Assembly: GCF_000162475.2 (NCBI RefSeq)
Contig: NZ_KI391971.1
Span: 1,198,911 to 1,262,910, forward strand
Length of the DNA: 64,000 nucleotides
DNA from: Granulicatella elegans ATCC 700633
GTDB lineage: Bacteria > Bacillota > Bacilli > Lactobacillales > Aerococcaceae
Reading direction: 5' to 3'
The notes beneath the pieces are model-generated. The model saw only the letters and a list, made by a program, of their open reading frames with translations, was not told where the DNA came from and searched no databases. Within the stretch, counting starts at the first letter, position 1. The number at the start of each line of letters is the position of its first letter. A program made the translations under genes and the position numbers. Positions 56,015 through 64,000 of the stretch are shown piece by piece.

Positions 56015-56182
56015 TAGATAGAAACAGAAAACATTTTTACTATTGCTAGGTCGCCAGCAGCTTTGCTTTCGCAAATCTCATGGCTAAAATTTGAGCCTTG
56101 GTCTCAAATTTTCCCGTAATATAAGCCACTACCTTTGTGGCTTATATTACTGCTACGGTAAAAATATTTTTTCTTTCTATTC
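56015..56182 (+). repeat. Structured 3'-UTR repeat, full copy I2, near-identical to I1
   Basis: Bases 56053-56165 are identical to 55791-55903 (113 bases, offset 262), including all three hairpins. The left arm and the bases before P2 differ (AGGTCG in place of GGACG). Same orientation as I1. This reads as a recent local duplication or gene conversion. Confidence 0.83.
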
Positions 56183-56273
56183 ACTCTCTTTGATGTGAGA
56201 AACGTATGTTTTTTACTAGTGCTATAAAACGATCATTTTTTACGGACTTTCATAAATTTACGTCCAATGAAAT

Positions 56274-56413
56274 AGACTTTTCCCAGTAGCATAAGTATTA
56301 TCAGCCAGATTTGGCTGATAATACAGGAGACTTCGAGACCTAGGCTCGAAGTTTAGCAATGAGACTCGCGAAAGCGAGGCTGCTTGCGTCCTTTGCTACA
56401 TTCAGAAAAGTCT
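56274..56413 (-). repeat. Structured 3'-UTR repeat, full copy I3 (after rho)
   Basis: On the minus strand it starts 14 bases after the rho stop. Outer arms AGACTTTT/AAAAGTCT and GTAGCA/TGCTAC enclose P2 (CCTCGC/GCGAGT-side pairing with triplet GCA/TGC), P3 (AACTTCGAG/CTCGAAGT-side) and P4 (GTATTATCAGCC/GGCTGATAATAC). It faces copies I1 and I2. The three copies explain the 690-base gap between 55737 and 56428. Confidence 0.83.
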
Positions 56414-56427
56414 AATTTCATATCTCT

Positions 56428-57693
56428 TTACAGTAATTCAATACGCTTTATAAAGTCTTTGTTACTCTTCGTTTCTCTTAATTGCTTCACCATTTGCTCG
56501 CTTGTTTCTAATCCGTCACCCTTCATCGTGTTACGAACTTTCCAAACTGCTTCTAAAACATGAGGTTCCAGTAAAATTTCCTCTTTACGAGTACCTGAAC
56601 GTTTCACATCAATCGCTGGAAATACACGTCTTTCTGCTAATTCACGAGATAAATGCACTTCCGCATTCCCAGTTCCTTTAAACTCCTCATAAATGACATC
56701 ATCCATACGGCTTCCTGTTTCAATTAAAGCTGTTGCTAAAATCGTTAAACTTCCGCCATCTTCAATATTTCTAGCAGAACCAAAAAACCTCTTAGGACGA
56801 TAAAAAGCTGCTGGATCGATTCCCCCACTTAATGTACGTCCAGAAGGTGGAATCGTTAAATTATACGCACGAGCTAAACGAGTAATACTATCTAATAAGA
56901 CAATAACATCTCGTCCATCTTCTACTAAACGCAATGCACGCTCTAACACTAATTCACTTACTTTAATATGATGTTCCGGTGTTTGATCAAACGTTGAAAA
57001 AACAACTTCAGCCTCCACTGTGCGCTCAATATCCGTTACTTCTTCTGGCCGTTCATCAATTAGTAAAATAATTAATTCTGCTTCAGGATAATTAGTTGTA
57101 ATTCCATTCGCAATTTCTTTTAATAAACTTGTTTTACCAGCTTTCGGTGGAGCCACAATTAATCCACGCTGTCCAAATCCAATTGGGCAAATTAAATCTA
57201 GCATTCTAGAAGCAATTCTACCAGTAGTTGTTTCTAAATGCATTTGTTTTTCAGGATAAAGTGGTGTTAATCCTGGAAAATGATCCCTTTCTTTTGCTTC
57301 TTCAGGATCTTTACCATTGACTGATCCAACTTGCATTAATCCATTAAACTTTTCACCCGTACGGGGAGGACGAGCAGGCCCTGCTACTAAGTCACCATTT
57401 CTTAAGGCAAATTTACGAATTTGAGAAGAAGAAATATAAATATCTTCTTGGCTAGTAGAATAATTAATAGGACGTAGGAAACCATATCCTTCCGCATTAT
57501 TAATATCTAATACTCCTTCTACTTGGAAGAATCCAGTCGCTTCTTCTTGAGCTCTCATAATCGCTAGAGCTAATTCTTTTTTATTCATTTGCCCATAATA
57601 AGGAATTTTATAATGCTTCGCAAAAGCATACATTTCTTTTAAAGTCTTTTGTTGCAAGACTGGCAAAGTTACTGTTTCAATTGTTTCTGACAT
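56428..57693 (-). CDS. rho: Transcription termination factor Rho
   Basis: The 421-residue protein has an N-terminal RNA-binding cold-shock-like domain ([16 protein letters not shown]) and the ATPase core with P-loop [15 protein letters not shown] (about 183-197). [13 protein letters not shown], the Q/R-loop region and SGTRKEEIL near the C-terminus complete the motor. The start MSETIET at 57693 has AAGAGG upstream, inside the end of murZ. Rho follows murZ by a one-base gap, as is common in Firmicutes. Full-length motifs indicate an active factor. Confidence 0.97.
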   Translation of the reverse strand: MSETIETVTLPVLQQKTLKEMYAFAKHYKIPYYGQMNKKELALAIMRAQEEATGFFQVEGVLDINNAEGYGFLRPINYSTSQEDIYISSSQIRKFALRNGDLVAGPARPPRTGEKFNGLMQVGSVNGKDPEEAKERDHFPGLTPLYPEKQMHLETTTGRIASRMLDLICPIGFGQRGLIVAPPKAGKTSLLKEIANGITTNYPEAELIILLIDERPEEVTDIERTVEAEVVFSTFDQTPEHHIKVSELVLERALRLVEDGRDVIVLLDSITRLARAYNLTIPPSGRTLSGGIDPAAFYRPKRFFGSARNIEDGGSLTILATALIETGSRMDDVIYEEFKGTGNAEVHLSRELAERRVFPAIDVKRSGTRKEEILLEPHVLEAVWKVRNTMKGDGLETSEQMVKQLRETKSNKDFIKRIELL

Positions 57694-57694
57694 T

Positions 57695-58957
57695 TTAATC
57701 CTCTTCAATCATTTGAATATCGGCACCTAATTGTTGTAGATTTTCTACAATATGAGAATATCCTCTTAAAATATGTTCAATATTGCTAATCTTCGTTGTA
57801 CCTTGAGCCATTAAACCTGCAATGACTAACGCTGCTCCAGCTCTTAAATCACTCGCTGCAACTTCACAACCCGTTAATGGAGTTGGACCAGTAATTGAAA
57901 TGACATCATTTTCTACACGTCCTAAAGCTCCCATACGATTTAATTCAGGAATATGATTGACACGTTTTGGATAAATTGTATCAATAATTTTTGCTTCTCC
58001 AGTTGCTTTCATTAACAATGGAGTAATTGGCTGTTGTAAATCTGTTGCAAAACCAGGATAAGGTAATGTTTTAATACTTACTGCTTTTAAATCTTTAGAA
58101 GGAGCCACATAAATATCTTCTTCTCCGATGGTCATTTTCACGCCCATTTCTTCCATTTTTGCAAGTAAGCCTTCAATATGTTCAAAAATGACATTTTTAA
58201 CAGTTACGCCTTCACCTACTGCTGCTGCAATTGATAAATATGTACCTGCTTCGATTCTATCTGGAATAATCGTGTGACGACATCCGTGTAATTCATCTAC
58301 GCCTTCAATACGAATCACACTAGTACCAGCACCTTTAATATTGGCACCCATTTTATTCAATAAATTAACGACATCAATAATCTCAGGTTCTCTTGCAGCA
58401 TTTTCAATAATCGTTTTACCTTTTGCACGAACAGCTGCTAATAAAACATTAATCGTTGCTCCTACTGATACAACGTCCATATAAATACGAGTTCCTGTTA
58501 AGCCTTGTCCATTTGTAGACAAATAAATAGCTCCCATTTCATTACGAACATCTGCTCCTAATGCTTTGAATCCTTTAATATGTTGATCAATTGGTCTTGG
58601 TCCTAAGAAACATCCTCCAGGAAGTCCAACAACCCCTTCACCAAATTTTGCAAGAGTTGCTCCCATAAAATAATAAGAAGCTCTCATACTTTGAATTTTT
58701 CCACTTGGCATTGGAATGGATAACATATTTGTTGGATCAATTGTTAATACTCCTTCTTCAAAAGTAGTATGAACATTAAAATCGCTCAAAATTTCAATTA
58801 ATGCAGCGACATCTTGAATATCTGGAACACCTTCTAATACAACTGGTTCTGACGCTAAAATAGCAGCAGGAATTAATGCTACTGTACTATTTTTAGCACC
58901 ACTAATCGTTACTTCACCAGTTAGCGGTTTTCCTCCATTAATGACTAATTTTCTCAT
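57695..58957 (-). CDS. murZ: UDP-N-acetylglucosamine 1-carboxyvinyltransferase (MurA2/MurZ)
   Basis: It transfers enolpyruvate from PEP to UDP-GlcNAc, the first committed step of peptidoglycan synthesis. The 420-residue protein has the active-site loop [14 protein letters not shown] with the catalytic Cys, so it should be fosfomycin-sensitive. Other segments are [28 protein letters not shown] and [14 protein letters not shown]. The start MRKLVING at 58957 has GAGAGGA upstream. The position before rho points to the second MurA paralogue of Gram-positives; a first copy would lie elsewhere. Confidence 0.93.
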   Translation of the reverse strand: MRKLVINGGKPLTGEVTISGAKNSTVALIPAAILASEPVVLEGVPDIQDVAALIEILSDFNVHTTFEEGVLTIDPTNMLSIPMPSGKIQSMRASYYFMGATLAKFGEGVVGLPGGCFLGPRPIDQHIKGFKALGADVRNEMGAIYLSTNGQGLTGTRIYMDVVSVGATINVLLAAVRAKGKTIIENAAREPEIIDVVNLLNKMGANIKGAGTSVIRIEGVDELHGCRHTIIPDRIEAGTYLSIAAAVGEGVTVKNVIFEHIEGLLAKMEEMGVKMTIGEEDIYVAPSKDLKAVSIKTLPYPGFATDLQQPITPLLMKATGEAKIIDTIYPKRVNHIPELNRMGALGRVENDVISITGPTPLTGCEVAASDLRAGAALVIAGLMAQGTTKISNIEHILRGYSHIVENLQQLGADIQMIEED

Positions 58958-58990
58958 TGATTCAAATCCTCTCATAACATCTTCTCTTCC

Positions 58991-59018
58991 ATTATACCAT
59001 GCCTTTACAAAAAGGCAT
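58991..59018 (-). promoter_or_regulatory. murZ promoter with a palindrome over the spacer and -35 region
   Basis: On the minus strand, TATAAT (58991-58996) is a perfect -10 box. ATGCCTTT and AAAGGCAT (58999-59018) form a perfect inverted repeat around ACAA, covering the spacer and the -35 position, where no consensus hexamer exists. A regulator acting here is plausible. Confidence 0.5.
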
Positions 59019-59063
59019 ACTTAAAACTACATTTATCATTGTCATCCCTAATCAAAAGTAAAG

Positions 59064-59092
59064 TTGACAATATTACTGAATCTTTATACAAT
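59064..59092 (+). promoter_or_regulatory. Sigma-A promoter of birA
   Basis: TTGACA (59064-59069), a 17-base spacer and TACAAT (59087-59092) precede birA by 27 bases. Confidence 0.8.
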
Positions 59093-59118
59093 TTGAATCA
59101 AATAAAGGGGGATTTTTT

Positions 59119-60114
59119 ATGAAAACAAAAGAAGCTGTTTTACTCTATCTTCAAGAAAATTCTGGCGAACCAATTTCCGGAGAAAAAATGGCACTAGCCT
59201 TAAATAAATCTCGAACTTCAATCTGGAAAGCCATCCAATCACTGAAAAAAGAAGGCTATGCTATCGATTCTTCTACGAATAAAGGATATACATTATCTGA
59301 AAATAACGACGTATTATCAGAACAACAAATCAACCAAGAACTTATTCAACAGCATCATCCAATCGATTGGGTCATTCAAACAATGGAAAGTACGACTTCA
59401 ACGAATGATTTAGCAAAACTTTATGCAAATCAGAACTCCACTACTCCTGCTATCTTTATAAGTGAAGAACAAACCGCTGGTAGAGGTCGTTTAGGAAGAA
59501 AATTTGTTTCTCCATCTAAAACAGGTTTATACATTAGCCTTTGTTTATTCCCTACTATAGCATTGGAAGACTTATCTCTCATTACTTGTGCAACAGCAGT
59601 AGCCTGTGTTGAAACACTAGAAGAATTAACGGGAAAATCTCTAAATATCAAATGGGTAAATGATTTATTTTATCAAGATAAAAAAGTTGGAGGAATTCTA
59701 ACAGAAGTGATTAGTGATTTTGAGTCTCAACAAGTTCAAGCACTCATTGTTGGAATGGGAATCAATCTTATTGAAAATCCTCAGTCCTTTCCGAAAGAAT
59801 TACATTCTATTGTAGGAAGCATTTTTTCTTCTAGAAAGGAATATGAAGCACATTCTTTTAATCGTAATCAATTTATTGCGACATTTTTAGAAAAATGGGC
59901 ATTTTATTATCAAAATCTTTCCAAAAGAGACTTTATCAAGTCTTATAAGGAACATTCTAATGTCATTGGAAAATCTGTCAAAGTTATAGAAGGAAACCTA
60001 GTTTATGATGCTTTTGCAAAAGATATTGATGAAAATGGACATTTAATTATCGAAAAAGAGGATAACACTTTACACTCATTATCATATGGAGAGGTAAGTA
60101 TTCGTACGAAATAA
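59119..60114 (+). CDS. birA: Bifunctional biotin operon repressor / biotin--[acetyl-CoA-carboxylase] ligase
   Basis: BirA attaches biotin to carrier proteins and can repress biotin genes. The 331-residue protein has an N-terminal winged helix (SGEKMALALNKSRTSIWKAIQSLKKEGY, about 18-46). The ligase domain follows, with the biotinyl-AMP loop AGRGRLGRKF, KWVNDLFYQDKKVGGIL and a C-terminal SH3-like cap. The N-terminal domain marks it as the regulatory type. It has its own promoter at 59064-59092 and its own terminator. Confidence 0.95.
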   Translation: MKTKEAVLLYLQENSGEPISGEKMALALNKSRTSIWKAIQSLKKEGYAIDSSTNKGYTLSENNDVLSEQQINQELIQQHHPIDWVIQTMESTTSTNDLAKLYANQNSTTPAIFISEEQTAGRGRLGRKFVSPSKTGLYISLCLFPTIALEDLSLITCATAVACVETLEELTGKSLNIKWVNDLFYQDKKVGGILTEVISDFESQQVQALIVGMGINLIENPQSFPKELHSIVGSIFSSRKEYEAHSFNRNQFIATFLEKWAFYYQNLSKRDFIKSYKEHSNVIGKSVKVIEGNLVYDAFAKDIDENGHLIIEKEDNTLHSLSYGEVSIRTK

Positions 60115-60150
60115 TTAAATAATTTATAGGTTTGTCAATAGTTATATAGA

Positions 60151-60184
60151 AAAAGAAGCTCCGCCAAAGCAGAGCTTCTTTTTT
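60151..60184 (+). terminator. Intrinsic terminator of birA
   Basis: AAGAAGCTC pairs with GAGCTTCTT around CGCCAAAGCA, followed by a T run. Confidence 0.88.
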
Positions 60185-60185
60185 C

Positions 60186-60208
60186 CTTTGCTACTTCAGA
60201 CAAGTCTT
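60186..60208 (-). repeat. Structured 3'-UTR repeat, end remnant (copy J0)
   Basis: The last bases of the element (on the plus strand CCTTTGCTACTTCAGACAAG) stand alone right after the birA terminator, next to full copy J1. The remainder of that copy is missing, as in copy A. Confidence 0.55.
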
Positions 60209-60248
60209 ATTTTTTACGCTCTCTCATAAATTTCCGTCCGAGTAAAAT

Positions 60249-60389
60249 GGACTTTCGCAGTAGCAAAAATGGAAGAAGCCAACAATTGGCTTCTTCCATA
60301 AGGAAATTTCGAGACCTAGGCTCGAAATTTAGGCATGAGACTCGCACAAGCGAGGCTGCTGCCGTCCTTTGCTACTTCAGATAAGTCCT
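60249..60389 (-). repeat. Structured 3'-UTR repeat, full copy J1
   Basis: On the minus strand it overlaps the TAG stop of pepF (60388-60390). Arms GGACTT/AAGTCC and GTAGCA/TGCTAC enclose P2 (CCTCGC/GCGAG with triplet GGC/GCC), P3 (AAATTTCGAG/CTCGAAATTT, tip CCTAGGT) and P4 (ATGGAAGAAGCC/GGCTTCTTCCAT). All stems differ from those of copies B and G, but pairing is kept. Confidence 0.84.
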
Positions 60390-62193
60390 ATTTTAACTCA
60401 TCTGTCAATTCGTATAATTGATCCACTAATTTTCCTACATAAGCAATGGCTTCTTTTAGTGGTTGTTCTGTTGAAACATCACACCCAGCATGACGTGCTA
60501 AATCTTTCGCAGAAAGGCTACCACCTAATGCTAATGTATCTTTCCAAACTTGAGCTTGAGAAGGATCTTCCTCAATCTTATTCGCAATTGCTGTACCAAT
60601 TGTTAAACCAGCAGAATAAGTATATGGATACAATCCCATATAATAGTGAGGTTGACGCATCCAAGTTAGCTCTGCTCCTTCATTGACAACAAGACTATCC
60701 CCGAAGAATTCTTCCATCACTTCACGTTTTACTTTAGATAACACATCTGCATTTAACATTTCATTATTATCTACCATTTTATAAATACGATCTTGGAATA
60801 CTGCTTCTAAATAGTGAGTTACCATATTATGGAAATAAGTACGACTAATCATATTACTAATAACCCAACGTTTGAAACGAGCATCTGTGCTATTTTTTAA
60901 TAAATAATTTGATACAATAACTTCATTACAAGTTGATGGAGCTTCTACAAAGTATAATGAACATTCATTATTAAACATTGTTAACTCTTCTCCAACACGT
61001 TTAAAGTGGTAGGCATGTCCTAATTCATGGGCTAATACGAATACTTCATTCATTTTTCCAGTCCATGATAATAAAATATAGCTAGCTACTTTTGGAACAG
61101 TCGCACAGAATCCACCTGTGCTCTTACCAATATTTTGAGGGAAGTCAGTCCAACGTTTGTCGTAACTTTCATCAATCATATCTTTATAATCTTCCCCTAA
61201 AATTCCAAGAGCTTTCTTCAAATAGTCTCTAGATTCTTCAATGGACATATCCACTTCAAAATCAGGATCCAAATTAATTTTACAATCTGCAAATTGCATA
61301 TCTTGAATATGATGTTCTCTTGCTAATAAACGAATATAACGTTGAATATGTGGTGCTAAATCTGTCATTAATGTACGAATTTGACGATCATATAATTCAC
61401 GATCTCCATCTTGTTTTTCTAATAAGTAATCAATAACGCTATCAAATCCACGCATCGTTGCAATCATTTTTTCATTTTTAATAGTTGAAATATATTCATT
61501 CGCAACTGTATTTTTGTAACGATTTAATGTTTTATAAAAACTTTTTGCTGCATTACGACGAACTTCTGTATGATTATCCATTTCATGTAAGTTTTCATAT
61601 AATACGAAACTATTTTCATACGTTTTTCCATCAGCTTCAAATGAGTCAAATTCCATATCTTCATGTTTTGTTACTTCATATAATTGATAGAAACTTGGTA
61701 GACTAGACATATTTGATAAAACTTGTTCTGCATCTTTGGATAAAGTATGTGCTTTAACACGAATAATTTTTTCAATAAAGTATGCTAAATCCGAACGTTT
61801 TTCTGCTACAAATTGGCGTAATAAACTTTCGTCTAATCCTACAATTTCAGTATCATAGAAACTCATATTTTGTGCCCAAGCACTAGCTAATTGTTCAAAT
61901 AATGTTGCATTTTCAACTACTGTATCATTGAAACGATCTACAGTCATTGGTAATTCTGCGTAATGAGATAAACGGTAAAATGTTTCATATAATGCTTCAT
62001 ATTCTTCAGTAGCCACAGTTAATACTTCTAAATCTGCTAATTTATCCTCATATTTTTCTTTAAAACTCTTTAATTGAGCTTCTGTTTCCTTTAATGTTGT
62101 ACGATATGCTTCATCACTTGGATATAACAAACTCATATCCCAAGTAATGGATTGATCGACTTCACTACGTTTTACTAATTTTACATCACTCAT
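60388..62193 (-). CDS. pepF: Oligoendopeptidase F
   Basis: PepF is a zinc metallopeptidase of family M3 that cleaves peptides of about 7 to 17 residues in the cytoplasm. The 601-residue protein has the active site HELGHAYH (HExxH, about residues 385-392). The start MSDVKLVKR at 62193 has GGAGGG upstream; six earlier codons overlap that site. Copy J1 of the structured repeat is attached to its 3' end. Confidence 0.96.
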   Translation of the reverse strand: MSDVKLVKRSEVDQSITWDMSLLYPSDEAYRTTLKETEAQLKSFKEKYEDKLADLEVLTVATEEYEALYETFYRLSHYAELPMTVDRFNDTVVENATLFEQLASAWAQNMSFYDTEIVGLDESLLRQFVAEKRSDLAYFIEKIIRVKAHTLSKDAEQVLSNMSSLPSFYQLYEVTKHEDMEFDSFEADGKTYENSFVLYENLHEMDNHTEVRRNAAKSFYKTLNRYKNTVANEYISTIKNEKMIATMRGFDSVIDYLLEKQDGDRELYDRQIRTLMTDLAPHIQRYIRLLAREHHIQDMQFADCKINLDPDFEVDMSIEESRDYLKKALGILGEDYKDMIDESYDKRWTDFPQNIGKSTGGFCATVPKVASYILLSWTGKMNEVFVLAHELGHAYHFKRVGEELTMFNNECSLYFVEAPSTCNEVIVSNYLLKNSTDARFKRWVISNMISRTYFHNMVTHYLEAVFQDRIYKMVDNNEMLNADVLSKVKREVMEEFFGDSLVVNEGAELTWMRQPHYYMGLYPYTYSAGLTIGTAIANKIEEDPSQAQVWKDTLALGGSLSAKDLARHAGCDVSTEQPLKEAIAYVGKLVDQLYELTDELK

Positions 62194-62236
62194 GTGTATC
62201 CCTCCATACATTCTTTTGTATTGCTATTATAGCATA

Positions 62237-63310
62237 TTATTTTTCATTCTCTAGTGTATTCGTCATGAAACTATCTTCCATTAATCCATTCATCACTTCT
62301 GTAATCAATTCCGTATGGATTGCATGCGTACAATCCTTCTTATTCCAACCATGAACGACTAAATTAGATAAGACTAATTCATTAATATGATACGAAACAG
62401 TTGCCGAAGTAATGCCTAATTGTTCCGCAATTCCTTTCACACTCTTTGTACCCTTTGCAATCTCGCAAAAAATTTGATACCTTGTTTTATCCCCTAAATT
62501 TTTGAAGACATTAATACGTTCTTGTTGTTTATCCAATCTTGTTTGGATGACATGTTGAATGACTTCTAATGATTTTGCCCCTAGTATTAAGAGTTCAGAA
62601 TCTTGAAAATAGAAATCAGATAATAATAAGGTTGGAATGACTGAAATTTCATCCGATGTCCAGTCAATTTCTTCAATTTCCTTTGTTCCAGTAAAAGCCT
62701 CTGCTAAAATCGTTGGATGCTCATGAATCGTAGCTTCAAATTCCGTATAAGATTTTTCTAAAATCGGTAAATATTCTGCATACACTTTTTCAAAAATTGG
62801 CTTCAGTTTTTGATGCAAAGAAATAAAATCTTCAACAAACTTTTTAGGCTCTGACATAATCGTAAAGTAATTCCAACGTACAGTATCAACAATCGGTAAA
62901 TTTTTTAAAAAATCTAGAAATGCAAATTGATTTCCTAATAACTCTTGAACTTTTTCTTCTACTTCTACCTCTTCTTCATCTTGCTTTACAATATTTGTCA
63001 TCAATCGTTGCTTAATTTGACCTTCATCCATCGAATGTAAAGCTTCAGCATACTCATCAAAAGAATGATAACGGAGTACATTTTTCACATTAACGAAAAA
63101 CATTCGTAAAGCATCATCCTTATAGAAATAGAGAATATTATCTTTATAAGGTTCCAAAGGAACACTCATATGTCTCATTTCTTCTACAATAACTTCTAAT
63201 TGCTCTTCTAAAGGTGATGAAGGTCGTTCTTCATCTCGATCCTTTTTCAATATTAATATTGGATATAGCAGTTGATTGACAAACTCCATCTGCTCTTGTT
63301 TAAATTGCAT
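62237..63310 (-). CDS. ArsR/SmtB-like winged helix regulator with a long N-terminal domain
   Basis: The 357-residue protein ends with a winged-helix DNA-binding domain (about 265-345: KTRYQIFCEIAKGTKSVKGIAEQLGITSATVSYHINEL). No metal-binding cysteine pair is present. The N-terminal 260 residues are a helical, acidic domain of unknown role. It overlaps the upstream MFS gene by 11 bases, so it likely controls that transporter. GGAGGGGG precedes its ATG. Confidence 0.88.
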   Translation of the reverse strand: MQFKQEQMEFVNQLLYPILILKKDRDEERPSSPLEEQLEVIVEEMRHMSVPLEPYKDNILYFYKDDALRMFFVNVKNVLRYHSFDEYAEALHSMDEGQIKQRLMTNIVKQDEEEVEVEEKVQELLGNQFAFLDFLKNLPIVDTVRWNYFTIMSEPKKFVEDFISLHQKLKPIFEKVYAEYLPILEKSYTEFEATIHEHPTILAEAFTGTKEIEEIDWTSDEISVIPTLLLSDFYFQDSELLILGAKSLEVIQHVIQTRLDKQQERINVFKNLGDKTRYQIFCEIAKGTKSVKGIAEQLGITSATVSYHINELVLSNLVVHGWNKKDCTHAIHTELITEVMNGLMEDSFMTNTLENEK

Positions 63311-64000
63311 TTTCCCCCTCCTGACTAGAATCTTGATACATTCGATTCGCTACTATTAAGAATACCACTAATCCCACAATCGAAACAATTAAACAAACTG
63401 TAGCATTAAAATTATCTAAAATAATTCCAAATACTAACTGCCCAATTGGAACAGAAATCGTAGCTAACATCCCCATCGTTGTTCCAATTCTTCCTAAATA
63501 TTCTTCTGGAACCATTTTAGCACCTAAAGTTGATAATTGAATATTAATATACGTTGCTAAAACAGAAACAAGGATAAATCCAACAAGAATACCAGCTAAC
63601 GACATCCTTTGATTCATTGAAAAAATATCACGAGCCATTGTTCCACACATAACCACAAATAATCCAACAACAAATCCCCCAGTATATTTTAATAATAAGT
63701 GAACGGGTTCTTTACTGTCTTTGATTAAACGATACGCAATTAATGGAGAAATCATACTCACTACTGCTACAAATGATTGAAACATACTAAATTCTGTATT
63801 TGAAAATTCCAACGTCACCCTGATAAAGTAAGTAATGACAATACCAAAAATAGGAGACATTAAAAAATTAATAAATAATGCAAGCAATACAATAATAATA
63901 AGATTTGGAATATCAAACGCAATTTTAATTCCCTCTTTGAAATCTGTCCAAAAACTATTCACAACAGATTGCTCATCATCCATTTGTTTTTGAACTTTAC
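63300..64000 (-). CDS. MFS transporter, C-terminal part (cut by window edge)
   Basis: The frame is open to the window end, with K-V-Q-K-Q before the first internal Met, so the N-terminal half lies outside. The 230 or so visible residues hold about six membrane helices starting FDIPNLIIIVLLALFINFLMSPIF. The loop VPEEYLGRIGTTMGMLATIS resembles the PEEYRGR segment of macrolide-efflux-type MFS proteins. It precedes and overlaps the ArsR-like regulator gene. Substrate unknown. Confidence 0.88.
   Translation of the reverse strand, partial: KVQKQMDDEQSVVNSFWTDFKEGIKIAFDIPNLIIIVLLALFINFLMSPIFGIVITYFIRVTLEFSNTEFSMFQSFVAVVSMISPLIAYRLIKDSKEPVHLLLKYTGGFVVGLFVVMCGTMARDIFSMNQRMSLAGILVGFILVSVLATYINIQLSTLGAKMVPEEYLGRIGTTMGMLATISVPIGQLVFGIILDNFNATVCLIVSIVGLVVFLIVANRMYQDSSQEGENAI

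Noticed and set aside
7601-60389. Repeats as insertion sequences or MITEs
   Set aside because: No transposase frame and no target-site duplications were seen, and the fixed orientation after stop codons is not expected of random insertion. Past mobility cannot be excluded.
63300-63983. A complete short MFS gene starting at the Met near 63983
   Set aside because: The frame stays open to the window edge and only six helices are visible, so this is the C-terminal half of a longer gene.
1-64000. tRNA and rRNA genes
   Set aside because: I scanned the gaps and found no cloverleaf or rRNA-like stretch; the structured gaps are explained by T-boxes, the L-box and the repeat family.

Overview
The window is AT-rich DNA from a low-GC Gram-positive bacterium, most likely of the order Lactobacillales. 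The gene order coaE-nrdR-dnaB-dnaI-thrS, the cmk-rpsA-der-hup-ypiA-reoY-cca block, the trmB-pepA-ytpR-murC block, the divergent ecsAB/hit pair and the murZ-rho pair are all typical of that group, as are the T-box leaders and strong AGGAGG ribosome binding sites. A Carnobacteriaceae/Aerococcaceae-like genus is plausible, but I cannot prove it. No rRNA, tRNA, CRISPR array, integrase, transposase or prophage was seen. Most genes lie on the minus strand.

Layout. 1-1576: the start of a MATE exporter, a small HTH-like gene, and a two-gene unit with a nucleotidyltransferase-like protein. 1624-7517: T-box-controlled thrS, replication loaders dnaI/dnaB, nrdR and coaE. 7690-12776: a three-gene ABC exporter divergent from a DesK/NarL-type two-component system. 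12928-20393: pgi, cvfD, cyclophilin, two CpXC paralogues, a ferredoxin-NADP reductase, pgpA and a WapI-like protein. 20494-23333: a HdiR-type SOS repressor with a translesion polymerase cassette. 23439-26510: ileS with its T-box. 26801-31441: a membrane protein, an unusual beta-helix/double-AAA+ protein and a small unknown protein. 31552-39625: cca, reoY, a TPR protein, hup, der, rpsA, cmk, a LysM protein and ferredoxin. 39705-42395: an amino-acid ABC importer under a lysine riboswitch. 42487-50306: murC, a protein in the SftA position, ytpR, pepA, trmB, a kinase-like protein and ecsBA. 50461-55737: hit, small proteins, a HAD phosphatase, a YvrJ-like peptide, a second amino-acid ABC importer and an HD hydrolase. 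56428-64000: rho, murZ, birA, pepF, an ArsR-like regulator and the end of an MFS exporter.

The most striking content lies between the genes. An intergenic repeat family, with about 16 full, short or remnant copies, fills nearly every large gap. Each long copy is a four-way-junction-like fold: a closing stem, then three hairpins. Stem sequences differ between copies while pairing is kept, and internal loops and tips stay constant. Every copy lies just after the stop codon of a gene, in the same orientation relative to that gene. I do not recognise the family. It looks like a structured 3'-UTR RNA element and is the best candidate here for something undescribed.
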